From positions 1,612,001-1,676,000 of the forward strand of contig NZ_CP060034.1 in the NCBI RefSeq assembly GCF_023208195.1: a stretch of 64,000 nucleotides of DNA. Reading direction: 5' to 3'. This stretch comes from Nocardioides sp. InS609-2 (GTDB lineage: Bacteria > Actinomycetota > Actinomycetes > Propionibacteriales > Nocardioidaceae). Made by a program: the position numbers and the translations under genes. The notes beneath the pieces are model-generated. The model was not told the origin of the DNA and made no database searches. It saw nothing but the letters and a program-made list of their open reading frames with translations. This document shows, one piece after another, positions 34,994-44,995 of this stretch; the first letter of the stretch is position 1; each line of letters starts with the position of its first letter.

Positions 34994-36070
34994 TCAGCCG
35001 ACCTTGAGTGAGCCGTCGACGATCTGTGCCTTCAGGTCCTCGATCTGCGACTTCACGTCGTCGGAGATGTCGCCCTCGGCCTCGTGGAACGGGGCCAGAC
35101 CGACGCCCTCGTTCTCGAGCGTCCCGTTGAACAGCTCGCTGTTGAAGTCGCCGTCGACGGAGGCCTTGATGGACTCCTCGACAGCGACGTCCATGCCCTT
35201 GACGACCGAGGTCAGGAGCACGTCGCAGTACTCGGCGGCGGACTCGCAGCCGTCGGTGTCGACCCAGATGCCCTTGACGCCGGCGTCCTTGACGGCCTGG
35301 AGGCCACCGAGGCCGGCCGGACCGGCCACCGGCATGATCACGTCGGCGCCCTGCTGGATCATGCCTTCAGCGATCGACTGGCCCTTGGACTTGTCGTCGA
35401 AGCCGCCGACGAACGTGCCGTCCTTGCCGTCCCAACCGACGACCTCGACTGCGCCGTCGTTGTCCTCGTTGAACTTCTCGACACCCTGCTTGAAACCCTC
35501 CATGAAGATGGAGACGGTCGGGATGTTGAGGCCACCGAAGGTGCCCACCACGCCCGACTCGGACTGTGCAGCGGCCAGGTAGCCCGCGAGGTACGCCGGC
35601 TGGGCGGTGTCGAACACGAGACCCTTGAGGTTGTCGCTCGGCTTCTCGTAGGCGTAGTCGACGATCGAGAAGTCGATCTCCGGGTTGGCCTTGGCGGCCG
35701 CCTCGGTGGCGTCACCGAGGAGGAAGCCGACCGTGGTGATCGAGTTGCAACCCTGGGCAACGAGCGCGTCGATGTTGTCGGCGTACTCGGAGTCGGAGTT
35801 GGACTCCACCTCGCCGGTCTCGACACCCAGGTCGGTCTTCGCGTTGAGCAGACCGTTGTAGGAGGTCTGGTTGAACGACTTGTCGTCGAAGCCGCCGGAG
35901 TCGGACACCATGCAGGCCTTGAAGTCAACGCTCTCTGCCGGGGCTGACGTGCTCTCGGCCGCCGACGGGCTTTCGTTGTCCGAAGCCTCGTCGGACGGAC
36001 GATCGCCACATCCGGCGAGGGTGAGTGCAGCGATGCTGATCACGGCTGCGATACGGGCCGTCTTCTTCAC
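34994..36070 (-). CDS. BMP-family nucleoside-binding lipoprotein
   Basis: This 358-residue binding protein has a lipoprotein signal (MKKTARIAAVISIAALTLAGC, lipobox LAGC with C21). A Ser/Glu-rich linker and the BMP/PnrA fold follow: VDFKACMVSDSGGFDDKSFNQTSYNGL, VAQGCNSITTVGFLLGDATEAAAKANP, GADVIMPVAGPAGLGGLQAVKDAGVKGIWVDTDGC. The FDDKSFNQ and GPAG motifs are typical of purine-nucleoside receptors. The GTG start at 36070 has an AGGAGG site five bases upstream. It is the first gene of the transport-salvage operon. Confidence 0.93.
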   Translation of the reverse strand: MKKTARIAAVISIAALTLAGCGDRPSDEASDNESPSAAESTSAPAESVDFKACMVSDSGGFDDKSFNQTSYNGLLNAKTDLGVETGEVESNSDSEYADNIDALVAQGCNSITTVGFLLGDATEAAAKANPEIDFSIVDYAYEKPSDNLKGLVFDTAQPAYLAGYLAAAQSESGVVGTFGGLNIPTVSIFMEGFKQGVEKFNEDNDGAVEVVGWDGKDGTFVGGFDDKSKGQSIAEGMIQQGADVIMPVAGPAGLGGLQAVKDAGVKGIWVDTDGCESAAEYCDVLLTSVVKGMDVAVEESIKASVDGDFNSELFNGTLENEGVGLAPFHEAEGDISDDVKSQIEDLKAQIVDGSLKVG

Positions 36071-36200
36071 GGCGCCTCCTGATCTCTGTGCTTAGTGAGA
36101 GCGCCACCGCGGCGCACGTCGCGCCAATCTAATACCCCGTAACCCCGATCGCGTAGCACCACGGCCAACCGTTATCTCACAGTGACCCGCCGGTTCGGCG

Positions 36201-37400
36201 TCAGCGCGTCAGAGCCAGCACGGCTGCCTCGGCGAGCACGCGGGCGCCGATCGCCGTCGCGCCTTCGTCGACGCGCAGGTTGCCCTGGTGCAGGTCGTAG
36301 GTCGGACCTCCCGGCGTGCGGGTGCCTAGCCGGCCCATCGCACCGGGCACGCGGTCCAGGTACCAGCCGAAGTCCTCGCCGCCGAGGCTCTGGGTCGTGG
36401 AGACGTGGCCCCGCGACCCCAGCACCGACTCGACAGCGGTCGCCAGCACCTTGGTCGGGTGCGGTCCGTTGACCACGGGCGGCACGCCGCGCTGGTAGGT
36501 GGTCTCCGCCACGACGCCGTACGGCGCGACGATCTGGCCGATCAGGGTGCGGACGATGTGCTCGGCATCGGCCCAGGCGACCGCGTCGAGCATCCGGACG
36601 GTGCCGGCAACCTCGCCGGTGCCGGGGATGACGTTGTGGGCGGACCCGGCACGCACCCGGCCCCACACCACGCTGACGCCGGCGCGCGGGTCGAGCCGGC
36701 GGGACAGGATCGCGGGCAGCTCGGTGATGACCTTGCCGAGGGCGAACGTGAGGTCCTCGGTCAGGTGCGGCCGGGAGGTGTGGCCGCCCTTGCCGGAGAG
36801 CCGCACCGAGAGCGCGTCGGCGGCCCCGGTGAGCGGCCCGACCCGGAGGCCGACCTGGCCGACGTCGAGCGTCGGATCGCAGTGCAGGCCGAAGATGTGG
36901 TCGACGTCGTCGAGGCCGCCCGAGTTCATCACGTGCAGCGCGCCGCCGGGCATGACCTCCTCGGCGGGCTGGAAGAGCAGACGCACACGTCCGGACAGCA
37001 GCCCGGCGCGGCCCACCTCTGCCAGCGCCAGACCGGCCCCCACCAGGCCGGCAGTGTGTACGTCGTGGCCACAGGCGTGCGCGGCCCCGGGCACGGTGCT
37101 CGCCCACGGGTCGGTGGTGAGGTCGTCGACCGGCAGCGCGTCAAGGTCGGCGCGCAGTGCGACCAGCCCGTCACCGGAGCCGAGGTCGGCGATCACGCCG
37201 CCGCCGTCGAGTCGTCGTACGTCCCAGCCGGTGCCCTCGAGGTGCGAGACGACCTGGTCGCAGGTGCGATCCTCGCCCCACGACAGCTCGGGGTGGGCGT
37301 GGAGGTCGCGGCGCAGCCCGTTCAGCTGGTCGGTGTACTTGTCGACGAGCTCGGCGATGACGCGCGCGGCGTCGCGGGGCTGAACTGAAGGGGCGGACAT
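36201..37400 (-). CDS. M20-family amidohydrolase (AmiA/AmiB-like)
   Basis: This 399-residue metallopeptidase-fold amidohydrolase opens LRRDLHAHPELSWGEDRTCD. Metal motifs are AHACGHDVHTAGL and LLFQPAEEVMPGGALHVM, the later IFGLHCDPTLDVGQVG follows, and the C-terminal SLGGEDFGWYL supplies the last ligand region. It probably hydrolyses an N-acyl amino acid or similar amide. In mycobacteria, amiA1/amiB1 genes sit near pmmB, deoA, cdd and add; the same neighbourhood appears here. It is upstream of the BMP operon with a 130-bp gap, so it is probably transcribed separately. Confidence 0.9.
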   Translation of the reverse strand: MSAPSVQPRDAARVIAELVDKYTDQLNGLRRDLHAHPELSWGEDRTCDQVVSHLEGTGWDVRRLDGGGVIADLGSGDGLVALRADLDALPVDDLTTDPWASTVPGAAHACGHDVHTAGLVGAGLALAEVGRAGLLSGRVRLLFQPAEEVMPGGALHVMNSGGLDDVDHIFGLHCDPTLDVGQVGLRVGPLTGAADALSVRLSGKGGHTSRPHLTEDLTFALGKVITELPAILSRRLDPRAGVSVVWGRVRAGSAHNVIPGTGEVAGTVRMLDAVAWADAEHIVRTLIGQIVAPYGVVAETTYQRGVPPVVNGPHPTKVLATAVESVLGSRGHVSTTQSLGGEDFGWYLDRVPGAMGRLGTRTPGGPTYDLHQGNLRVDEGATAIGARVLAEAAVLALTR

Positions 37401-37481
37401 TGCTCTCTAGGTTAGAGCCCCCGCCCTCCCAGCGGACGAGGAGCACGCAGACCGGACTTCGGGCTCGTGCCGCTGTGGCTC

Positions 37482-37555
37482 CATGTAACGCGGAGTTAGG
37501 TCAACTGGGATCCCGGTCTGCGGGGGTCCCAGTGTCCCTAACTCCGCGTTACATG
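37482..37555. repeat. Long perfect intergenic hairpin element
   Basis: The arms CATGTAACGCGGAGTTAGG (37482-37500) and CCTAACTCCGCGTTACATG (37537-37555) are exact 19-bp inverted copies. Nested inside are ACTGGGA (37504-37510) and TCCCAGT (37527-37533) and a G/C-rich loop. The 74-bp unit lies between the M20 gene and the interrupted phosphotransferase gene. It is unlike a terminator (no T-run, long loop) and resembles a palindromic intergenic repeat or small non-autonomous mobile element. Confidence 0.7.
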
Positions 37556-37576
37556 AGAGAGAGGCGAGGCCACACC

Positions 37577-38371
37577 GTGTTTCATGGGCCCGCGGACCTG
37601 ACCGAGGGGACGCCAGTCGAACATGGCTGCAGCGAGACCGATGTCCGCCACAGTCCCGACGGGACGGCGTACGCGAAGACGGCCCGCGCAGACCACGCCG
37701 CATTCGAGCTCCTCTACGAACGTGACCGTCTGGGGTGGCTGACCGCCGTCGACTTGCCCGCTCCGCGGGTGCTGGACTGGCTTGACGGCGAGAGGCCGAC
37801 GCTCGTGACCAGTGCGGTGCCGGGCGTTCCGGTCTGCGACGTTCCGCCCGACGCGACCTTCAGCGGTGTCGAGGCGTTGCGTGACGCGATCTGACGGCTG
37901 CATGCGCTCGACCCCGACGACTGTCCCTTCGACCGAAGGCTCGCGACGACGATCACCGCTGCCCGGTCCCACGTGGAGGCCGGGCTCGTCGATGAGGACG
38001 ACTTCGACGACGTACGGCGCGGCCGCACCGCCACCGACCTGCTGACCGAGCTGCTCGCCTCGACCGACGAGATGGCTAGACGCGAAGCCGGCGACCTGGT
38101 CGTGTGCCACGGAGACGTATGCCTCCCGAACGTCCTGGTTGATCCGGCGACGTACCTCGTCACCGGGATCATCGACGTCGGCCGGCTCGGCGTAGCCGAC
38201 ACACACCAGGACCTGGCGCCAGTCACCCGGAGTCTCGAGGCGCCCATCAACCCCGCATTCGGACCGGACCGTGCCGCAGCATTCCTGGGCAACCACCAGC
38301 GGGCCGACCGGGTCGACCCGGAGCGGATCGGGTTCTACCGGCTCCTCGACGAGTTCTTCCAGGCCGCCTAG
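37577..38371 (+). pseudogene. APH(3')-like aminoglycoside phosphotransferase with in-frame TGA
   Basis: Reading from GTG 37577 to 38371 gives 264 codons, the usual APH(3') length, broken by a single TGA at 37892-37894 (codon 106). Before it, LPAPRVLDWLDGERPTLVTSAVPGVPVCDVP matches the nucleotide-binding lobe. After it, RLHALDPDDCPFDRRL continues, then the catalytic loop VCHGDVCLPNVLVD and DFG-equivalent GIIDVGRLGVADTHQDLAPV. Related enzymes have Arg at the TGA position (xxRRLHxLDP), so a CGA-to-TGA change is likely. The coding frame is otherwise intact, so inactivation looks recent. An alternative ATG at 37553 lies inside the hairpin arm. Confidence 0.8.
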
Positions 38372-39354
38372 CGCTCGTCGTACGCCGCGAGGATCAGGTC
38401 GGCGGCCGCGGGTGCGGCGAGCTCGCCGGAGAGCACGGCGGCGCGGACCTCCTGGCGCACCCGCGCGACTCCGGCGGAGCGCCGGAGGCGTTGGTCGAGC
38501 TCGTCGCGGACCAGCGCCCAGGTGAAGTCCAGCTGCTGCTCGGCTCGCTTGGTCGCGAGCCCGTCGAGGGTCAGGTGCTCGCGGTGGCCGAGCACCCGCT
38601 GCCACACGTCTTCGACACCGGTGCCGGTGAGTCCGGAGCAGGTGACGACCGGCGGGGCCCACTCCCCCTTGCCGTGCACGAGGCGCAACGCACCGGCCAG
38701 CTCGCGCGCGGCGGACCGAGCCTCGCCCTCACGGTCGCCATCAGCCTTGTTGACCGCGATGACGTCGGCGATCTCGAGGATGCCCTTCTTGATGCCCTGC
38801 AGCTGGTCGCCGGTGCGGGCCAGGGTGAGGAAGAGGAACGTGTCGACCATGCCGGCGACGGTGACTTCCGACTGGCCGACGCCGACGGTCTCGACCAGCA
38901 CCACGTCGTACGACGCCGCCTCGAGCACCGCCATCGCCTGCGCCGTGGCCCGGGCCACTCCCCCGAGTGTGCCCGCGGCGGGCGAGGGCCGGATGAACGC
39001 GTCGGGGTCGACGGCGAGCCTGGCCATCCGCGTCTTGTCGCCGAGCACGGAGCCGCCCGTGCGCACGCTCGAGGGGTCGACCGCGAGCACGCCGACCCGA
39101 TGCCCCTGTGAGGTCAGGTGGGTGCCGAGGGCCTCGATGAACGTCGACTTGCCGACGCCGGGGACGCCGGAGATGCCGACGCGGATGCACGACGGAGTGG
39201 AGGACCCGAGCGACGCCAGCAGCTCACGCGCCAGCACCCGGTGCTCGACCTTCGACGACTCCACCAGCGTGATCGCGCGCGAGACCGCAGCCCGGTTGCG
39301 CTCACGCACTCCCGCGGCGAGCTCGGCAGGATCGACCTGGGGACGCGCCATCAC
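38368..39354 (-). CDS. meaB: MeaB-type G3E GTPase, methylmalonyl-CoA mutase chaperone
   Basis: This 328-residue GTPase has P-loop [18 protein letters not shown], the VLAVDPSS and [11 protein letters not shown] switch segments, [16 protein letters not shown] and base-recognition NKADGD, all as in MeaB/ArgK. It protects and reactivates methylmalonyl-CoA mutase and gates cobalamin loading. The C-terminal dimerisation arm is present. Its start overlaps the mutB stop by 4 nt, completing a mutA-mutB-meaB operon. Its stop overlaps the interrupted APH gene by 4 nt. Confidence 0.94.
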   Translation of the reverse strand: MMARPQVDPAELAAGVRERNRAAVSRAITLVESSKVEHRVLARELLASLGSSTPSCIRVGISGVPGVGKSTFIEALGTHLTSQGHRVGVLAVDPSSVRTGGSVLGDKTRMARLAVDPDAFIRPSPAAGTLGGVARATAQAMAVLEAASYDVVLVETVGVGQSEVTVAGMVDTFLFLTLARTGDQLQGIKKGILEIADVIAVNKADGDREGEARSAARELAGALRLVHGKGEWAPPVVTCSGLTGTGVEDVWQRVLGHREHLTLDGLATKRAEQQLDFTWALVRDELDQRLRRSAGVARVRQEVRAAVLSGELAAPAAADLILAAYDER

Positions 39355-41522
39355 TCGTGGGTCGACAGCTTCGCCAGCAGGTCGAGCGCCGAGTCGGCGA
39401 TGACCGTGCCGGGCAGGAACACCGCGGCGGCGCCCATCTCCTTGAGCGTCTCCACGTCGTCGGGCGGGATCACCCCGCCGATGACGACCATGATGTCGGG
39501 CCGGCCCTGGTCGGCGAGCGCCTGCTTGAGAGCGGGCAGCAGGGTCAGGTGACCAGCAGCAAGGCTGGAGACACCGACGATGTGCACGTCGGCGTCGATC
39601 GCCTGCTGGGCGACCTCCTCGGGCGTCGAGAAGAGCGGCCCGACGTCGACGTCGAAGCCGAGGTCGGCGAACGCCGTCACTACGACCTTCTGCCCGCGGT
39701 CGTGGCCGTCCTGACCCATCTTCGCGACCAGGATGCGAGGGCGACGGCCCTCCTCCTCCTCGAACTTCTCGGTCGCGTCGAGCACTTCCTGGACGCGCGG
39801 GTGGCCGACGCCGGAGCGGGACTCGTCGCGGTACACGCCGCTGATCGTACGGATCGTGGCCTGGTGGCGGCCGTAGACCTTCTCGAGGGCGTCGGAGATC
39901 TCACCGACCGTCGCCTTCACCCGGGCCGCGTCGACGGCGAGCGCGAGCAGGTTGCCGTCGAGGCTGCCCTTGCTCGCCCCGCGGTCGGCGGAGTTGGTCA
40001 GCGCCTCGAGCGTGCGTCGTACGTCGTCGTCGTCGCGCTCGGCGCGCAGCCTCTCCAGCTTGGCGATCTGTTGGCGGTAGACGTCGTCGTTGTCGACCCG
40101 GAGCACGTCGAGCTTGTCCTCGGTGGCGAGGCGGTAGGTGTTGATGCCGATGACGGCCTGTGCGCCGGAGTCGATGCGCGCCTGGGTGCGGGCGGCAGCC
40201 TCCTCGATGCGCATCTTCGGGATGCCCTGCTCGATGGCCTTCGCCATGCCGCCGGCCTCCTCGGCCTCGACGATGTGCGCCCACGCACGCTCGGCGAGGT
40301 CGTGGGTGAGCCTCTCGACGTAATAGCTGCCAGCCCACGGATCGATGATCTCGGTGGTGCGGCTCTCCTGCTGGAGGAGCAGCTGGGTGTTGCGGGCGAT
40401 GCGCGCGCTGAAGTCGGTGGGCAGCGCGATCGCCTCGTCGAGGGCGTTGGTGTGCAGGCTCTGGGTGTGGCCCTGGGTGGCGGCCATCGCCTCGATGCAG
40501 GTGCGTTGCACGTTGTTGAAGACGTCCTGCGCGGTGAGCGACCAGCCGCTGGTCTGGCAGTGCGTGCGCAGGCTCAGCGACTTGGGGTTCTGCGGGTTGA
40601 ACTCACGCACCAGCCGGGCCCACAACGCCCGGGCCGCGCGCATCTTCGCGACCTCCATGAAGAAGTTCATGCCGACCGCCCAGAAGAAGCTCAGCCGGGG
40701 CGCGAAGTGGTCGATGTCGAGGCCCGCGTCGAGGCCGGCCCGGAGGTACTCGACGCCGTCGGCCAGCGTGTAGGCGAGCTCGAGATCGGCCGTCGCTCCT
40801 GCCTCCTGGATGTGATAGCCGGAGATGGAGTTGAAGCGCGGCATCTTCTCGGCGGTGAACGAGAAGATGTCGCTGATGATGCGCATGCTCGGCAGCGGCG
40901 GGTAGATGTAGGTGTTGCGGACCATGAACTCCTTGAGGATGTCGTTCTGGATCGTCCCCATGAGCTGTTGCGGCTTCACCCCCTGCTCCTCGGCCGCGGC
41001 GATGTAGAGCGCCATCACCGGGAGCACGGCGCCGTTCATGGTCATCGACACCGACATCTCGTCGAGGGGGATGCCGTCGAAGAGGGTCCGGGTGTCATAG
41101 ATCGAGTCGATGGCCACGCCGGCCATGCCGACGTCGCCGCGCACCCGCGGGTGGTCTGAGTCGTAGCCGCGGTGCGTGGCCAGGTCGAACGCGACACTGA
41201 GCCCCTTCTGGCCGGCCGCGAGGTTGCGCCGGTAGAACGCGTTGGACTCCTCGGCCGTCGAGAAACCGGCGTACTGCCGGATCGTCCACGGCTGGGTCGT
41301 GTACATCGTCGGGTAGGGCCCGCGCAGGAACGGGCTCAGCCCGGGCCAGGTGTCCAGCGCGTCGAGGCCCTCGAGGTGCTCGGGGCCGTAGACCGGGAGG
41401 ATGTCGATGCCCTCGGGAGCCGCCCAGGCGTTGTTCTCGTCGGTCGAGTAGGGAGCGCCAGCGACCGTATCGAGACCCTCGCTCTCCAGCGGCTGGTCAG
41501 CGAAGCTCTTCGGGATGCTCAT
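39351..41522 (-). CDS. mutB: Methylmalonyl-CoA mutase, large (catalytic) subunit
   Basis: This 723-residue adenosylcobalamin enzyme isomerises methylmalonyl-CoA to succinyl-CoA. The TIM-barrel half shows the family-typical [32 protein letters not shown] and [21 protein letters not shown]. The C-terminal B12 domain has DGHDRG beginning at residue 605 (D605-x-H607), then the [10 protein letters not shown] and [10 protein letters not shown] loops. Start 41522 overlaps the mutA stop by 4 nt. The length is normal for the bacterial large subunit. Confidence 0.96.
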   Translation of the reverse strand: MSIPKSFADQPLESEGLDTVAGAPYSTDENNAWAAPEGIDILPVYGPEHLEGLDALDTWPGLSPFLRGPYPTMYTTQPWTIRQYAGFSTAEESNAFYRRNLAAGQKGLSVAFDLATHRGYDSDHPRVRGDVGMAGVAIDSIYDTRTLFDGIPLDEMSVSMTMNGAVLPVMALYIAAAEEQGVKPQQLMGTIQNDILKEFMVRNTYIYPPLPSMRIISDIFSFTAEKMPRFNSISGYHIQEAGATADLELAYTLADGVEYLRAGLDAGLDIDHFAPRLSFFWAVGMNFFMEVAKMRAARALWARLVREFNPQNPKSLSLRTHCQTSGWSLTAQDVFNNVQRTCIEAMAATQGHTQSLHTNALDEAIALPTDFSARIARNTQLLLQQESRTTEIIDPWAGSYYVERLTHDLAERAWAHIVEAEEAGGMAKAIEQGIPKMRIEEAAARTQARIDSGAQAVIGINTYRLATEDKLDVLRVDNDDVYRQQIAKLERLRAERDDDDVRRTLEALTNSADRGASKGSLDGNLLALAVDAARVKATVGEISDALEKVYGRHQATIRTISGVYRDESRSGVGHPRVQEVLDATEKFEEEEGRRPRILVAKMGQDGHDRGQKVVVTAFADLGFDVDVGPLFSTPEEVAQQAIDADVHIVGVSSLAAGHLTLLPALKQALADQGRPDIMVVIGGVIPPDDVETLKEMGAAAVFLPGTVIADSALDLLAKLSTHE

Positions 41523-43234
41523 GCCAGCTTCTCCCTCGTTGTCGCCAGGAACGTCAGCGCATCGACGCCGACCGCACACGAGTCGTCGGCGCCGACGTCG
41601 CCCTTGCCCGCGAGGATGACCCAGGCAGCACCCGCGTCACGCAAGGCCCGCACGGCCTGCGCGCCCCACTCGGAGTACGCCGCGTCGGTGCCCGCAAGAC
41701 AGGCGACCTGCTGGCCGTCGTACGCCGCGATGAGGTCGTCGACACCGGTGGTGGCCCCCGCCGGCTCGGCGGTCACCCCACCGGCCGCGAAGAGGTTGGC
41801 GGCGAACGTCGCCCGCGCGGTGTGCTGGGCGACGGTGCCCATCGTGGCGAGGAAGACCGGGCGATCGGCCGGTCGGCCGCGCAGGTCCTCGAAGGCGGCG
41901 CCGTAGCGTCGTACGTCGTGAGGGGTGGGGTACGCCGAACGTTCGGGCAGCTTCTCGCCGAGGTTGGGGAATTCGCTGAGCCCGGTGATCGGGCGGGTCC
42001 GGTGGGCGATCTGGTCGTCGCGCTCGGCGACGACCGCGGCGATGCGGGCGTCGAGGGCATCGAGCCCGTCGGCCTCGATGCGGCCGAGCTCGGCCCAGGC
42101 GGCGTGGGCGAGGTCGTCGGTCAGCTTCTCGACCGCGTAGGCGCCGCCCGCCGGGTCGGCGACGTGGGCGACGTGTGACTCGCTGATCAGCAGGCTGGAG
42201 GTGTTGCGGGCGACGCGGCGGCCGAGCGCGTCGGGCACCCCGAGCGGGGAGTCGAAGGGCAGCACGGTTACCGAGTCGGCCCCGGCGACCCCTGCGGCGA
42301 AGGACGCCACCGTGGTGCGCAGCATGTTCACCCACGGGTCGAACGCGCTCATCATCGGCCGGCTCGTCACGACGTGCTGACGCTGCTGGGTGAGCTCGGA
42401 ACCCGAGAGCTCGACGACCCGGGCCCAGAGCCGGCGGGCCGCACGCAGCTTGGCGATGGTCGGGAACTGCTCGTCGGTCGCGGCGTAGCGGAACTCCATC
42501 AGACCCAGCGCCTCGTCGAGCTCGATGCCGGCGTCGGTCAGGGTGCGCAGCGCGGCGATGCCTGCCGCGAGCGACCAGCCGAGCTCCTGCCCGTCGGAGG
42601 CGCCGCGGTCGTGCACGGTCGTTCCGTCGATGACCACAGCCAGGGTGCCGGCGTCGAGGGCGAGACGGGCGACGTCGACGAGCTGGTCGTCGTCCCATGC
42701 GGCGCCGAGGCTGGTGCCGTCGGCTGGCGTCGTGTCGCCCAGCACCTCGATGAAGGCCCGAGCGGCCGCGGTCGTGTCGTCGCCGTGGCCGTCGAGCACG
42801 ACCGGAGCGAGGTCGAGAAGTACGCCGTCGAGCAGGGCCGCGAGGTCGACACCGTCGACTCGGTCGAGCCAGAGCGAGGTCACGCCCTGGTCGAGGTCGA
42901 CCAGGATCTCCTCATTGGTGGCCCTCTCCTCGACCACCGTGACCTGCGAGCGGATGTCCCAGTCCCCAGCGCGCGTCGGCCGCCCCGAGGTCGTCGTACG
43001 CCCGGCGAGCTCGCGGCTGCCGATCGGCGGCACGTCGATGCCGTCGAGCGTGGTGCGGGTCAGCTTCTGCCAGACCAGGTCGTCGGGATCGTCGTCGCCG
43101 AGGCGGCGGGCCTTACGGAGCACCGCGGCCGTCGCCTTCTCCCAGTCGGCCGTCGTCGCGTTGTCATCGGGGGAAGCCAGTCGGAGCGAACCCTGCTCAG
43201 GCTCGAACTCCTCGGGCTCCTTGAGGCCACTCAT
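41519..43234 (-). CDS. mutA: Methylmalonyl-CoA mutase, small subunit
   Basis: This 571-residue homologue of the large subunit forms the non-catalytic half of the heterodimer. The barrel region is recognisable ([86 protein letters not shown]). The C-terminal B12-like domain lacks the DxHxxG histidine loop, as expected for MutA. The ATG at 43234 is chosen over a longer open frame with no homology. First gene of the mutA-mutB-meaB operon. Confidence 0.93.
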   Translation of the reverse strand: MSGLKEPEEFEPEQGSLRLASPDDNATTADWEKATAAVLRKARRLGDDDPDDLVWQKLTRTTLDGIDVPPIGSRELAGRTTTSGRPTRAGDWDIRSQVTVVEERATNEEILVDLDQGVTSLWLDRVDGVDLAALLDGVLLDLAPVVLDGHGDDTTAAARAFIEVLGDTTPADGTSLGAAWDDDQLVDVARLALDAGTLAVVIDGTTVHDRGASDGQELGWSLAAGIAALRTLTDAGIELDEALGLMEFRYAATDEQFPTIAKLRAARRLWARVVELSGSELTQQRQHVVTSRPMMSAFDPWVNMLRTTVASFAAGVAGADSVTVLPFDSPLGVPDALGRRVARNTSSLLISESHVAHVADPAGGAYAVEKLTDDLAHAAWAELGRIEADGLDALDARIAAVVAERDDQIAHRTRPITGLSEFPNLGEKLPERSAYPTPHDVRRYGAAFEDLRGRPADRPVFLATMGTVAQHTARATFAANLFAAGGVTAEPAGATTGVDDLIAAYDGQQVACLAGTDAAYSEWGAQAVRALRDAGAAWVILAGKGDVGADDSCAVGVDALTFLATTREKLA

Positions 43235-43370
43235 GCTGCGAACAATAGGCAGCGGCACTCCCCGCCACCACCGAGTGTGACGTTTCCAGCACCGGGGGGC
43301 CGGTTCCGTGTTCATCCCGGCGTCATCGGGTGGCCGCGTCCGGTTGGTACGCCGCGTGCACGGTGGCGAC

Positions 43371-44432
43371 ATGACGCCACGCCGGATCGCGCTGGTCACC
43401 GAGTCGTTCTACCCGGCCGTCGACGGCACGACCACCACGCTGAAGAACGTCGCCGACCACCTCGTCGACACCGGTCACGACGTGCTGCTCGTCGCACCCG
43501 GACCCGGGCTGACGTCGTACCGATCGATGCCGGTGGTCCGGATCGCACCGCCCCGGCGTGGTCGGCAGGTGCGCGATGCGCTGGCCGGCTTCGGACCTGA
43601 CCTGGTGCACGTGACGAGCCCGGGTGCGCTGGGCCGCCGTGCCCTCGACCACGCTGGCCGGCTTGGATTGCCGACGCTCCTCGTGCAGCACTCCCCGATG
43701 TCACACGTCCCCGGCCCCGCCGACCGCCTCGTCGTGACGAGCCGGTGGATGGCCGACCGGATGGCCGCCCTCGGCGTCGACGCCAGCGTCTGGCAGCCCG
43801 GTGTCGACACAGCGGCGTTCGCGCCGAGCCTGCGCGACGACTGGCTCCACCAGAAGTGGGCGCGGTCGAAGTCGGCTCCCGGCCCCCGCGTCGTGGTGGG
43901 CTACGCCGGCAGCCTCCACAAGCGCCACGGCGTACGTCGCCTCGCCGAGCTCGCCGGCATGCCCGACATCCGCCTCGTGGTGATCGGCGACGGACCGCAG
44001 CGCGCCTGGCTCCAGGCCCACCTGCCCGGCGCGAAGTTCACCGGCGCACTCGAGACCGGCGAGCTCGCCACCGCGCTCGCCTCGCTCGACGTACTGGTGC
44101 ATCCCGGAACCGAGGAGACCTGCTGCCACGTGCACCGCGAGGCCGCCGCATCCGGCGTCCCCGTCGTCGCGCCGCACGCGGGCGGCGTGGTCGGGCTGGT
44201 CCGCTCCCTCGAGACCGGACTGACGTACGACGCGGGCGACCCGCGCGCCCTTCGCCGGGCCGTGGAGTCCGTGGCCGGTGACCGGCAGCGCCGACTGTTG
44301 GGTGAACGCGGGCGTGAGCTTGCCGCGACCCGCGACTGGGCCGACGCCTGCACCGAGCTCGACGCGATCTACGACGAGGTACTCGGCGCACCCCACTCCG
44401 CCTCAGTGCGGCACCTCCGGGTCACTGGCTGA
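43371..44432 (+). CDS. GT4-family glycosyltransferase (mannosyltransferase-like)
   Basis: This 353-residue GT-B enzyme opens RRIALVTESFYPAVDGTTTTLKNVADHLVDTGHDVLLVAPG, the acceptor-domain motif of actinobacterial MgtA/PimB-like transferases. The donor domain holds VVVGYAGSLHKRHGVRRLAEL, LVVIGDGPQRAWLQ and VLVHPGTEETCCHVHREAAASGVPVVAPHAGGV (an EX7E-like segment). It is shorter than typical MgtA. It probably transfers mannose or another hexose to a lipid or glycan. The ATG at 43371 begins at the domain; the upstream frame is noncoding. Confidence 0.87.
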   Translation: MTPRRIALVTESFYPAVDGTTTTLKNVADHLVDTGHDVLLVAPGPGLTSYRSMPVVRIAPPRRGRQVRDALAGFGPDLVHVTSPGALGRRALDHAGRLGLPTLLVQHSPMSHVPGPADRLVVTSRWMADRMAALGVDASVWQPGVDTAAFAPSLRDDWLHQKWARSKSAPGPRVVVGYAGSLHKRHGVRRLAELAGMPDIRLVVIGDGPQRAWLQAHLPGAKFTGALETGELATALASLDVLVHPGTEETCCHVHREAAASGVPVVAPHAGGVVGLVRSLETGLTYDAGDPRALRRAVESVAGDRQRRLLGERGRELAATRDWADACTELDAIYDEVLGAPHSASVRHLRVTG

Positions 44433-44457
44433 CACTTGCGTACCGCACTCGGGCCGG

Positions 44458-44835
44458 TCAGCCCTGCTTCGAGTAGTCGGGCAGCTCCTGCAACGCCCAG
44501 CGGTTGCCGTCGGGGTCGGCGAACGAGACGAACCGGCCCCACGCCTGCTCGTCGACGCCCTCCGCCTCGACCCCGCGCGAGCGGAGGTCGGCCAGGGTGG
44601 CGTCGGCGTCGGCGATCACCATCTGCAGGTTGTCGAGCGATCCGGGGGCCATCTCGGTGAGGCCGCGGCCGATCGCGATCGAGCAGCCCGACCCGGGCGG
44701 CGTCAGCTGCACGAAGCGGATCTCCTCGCTCACCGTCTGGTCGTGATCGGCCACGAAGCCGACCTTCACGTAGAACTCCTTGGCCCGATCGACGTCGGTC
44801 ACGGGCACCATCACCAGCTCCAGTTTCATGTCCAT
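44458..44835 (-). CDS. VOC-family (glyoxalase/bleomycin resistance-like) protein
   Basis: This 125-residue protein has two beta-alpha-beta-beta-beta modules (MKLELVMVPVTDVDRAKEFYVKVGFVADHD; NLQMVIADADATLADLRSRGVEAEG...GRFVSFADPDGNRWALQEL). The FADPDGNRW end motif is typical of glyoxalase-like dioxygenase-fold proteins. Substrate unknown. ATG 44835 and ATG 44829 are both possible. A 19-bp inverted repeat centred near 44866 lies 22 bp upstream and could be an operator. Confidence 0.85.
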   Translation of the reverse strand: MDMKLELVMVPVTDVDRAKEFYVKVGFVADHDQTVSEEIRFVQLTPPGSGCSIAIGRGLTEMAPGSLDNLQMVIADADATLADLRSRGVEAEGVDEQAWGRFVSFADPDGNRWALQELPDYSKQG

Positions 44836-44856
44836 GACCTCAGCCTAGGAGCCAAT

Positions 44857-44875
44857 CCGGTCACTTCCTGACCGG
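44857..44875. promoter_or_regulatory. Inverted repeat upstream of the VOC gene
   Basis: CCGGTCA-CTTCC-TGACCGG has perfect 7-bp arms around a 5-bp centre, 22 bp upstream of the VOC start codon. Its position suits an operator; no regulator gene is adjacent. Confidence 0.4.
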
Positions 44876-44983
44876 TTTCCGCACTTGTGAGCGCTTCGAG
44901 GGTGTCGAAACCGCGGCGACGATCGCCAGCCTGCCGCTCCACGTGAATCCGGGCTTTGGCTGTCGCACGAGGTCTTCGTCCCT

Positions 44984-44989
44984 CATAAT
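44984..44989 (+). promoter_or_regulatory. Probable leaderless -10 of the DUF2510/DUF4328 gene
   Basis: CATAAT ends seven bases before the ATG at 44996. Confidence 0.5.
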
Positions 44990-44995
44990 CCCGGG

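Noticed and set aside
39357..41159. A 600-codon plus-strand frame opposite mutB
   Set aside because: It is the antisense shadow of methylmalonyl-CoA mutase, with no motif and no ribosome site.
39351..43234. Cobalamin riboswitch upstream of mutA
   Set aside because: The 136-bp gap at 43235-43370 shows no B12-box-like sequence; the enzymes are B12-dependent but this leader does not look like a riboswitch.
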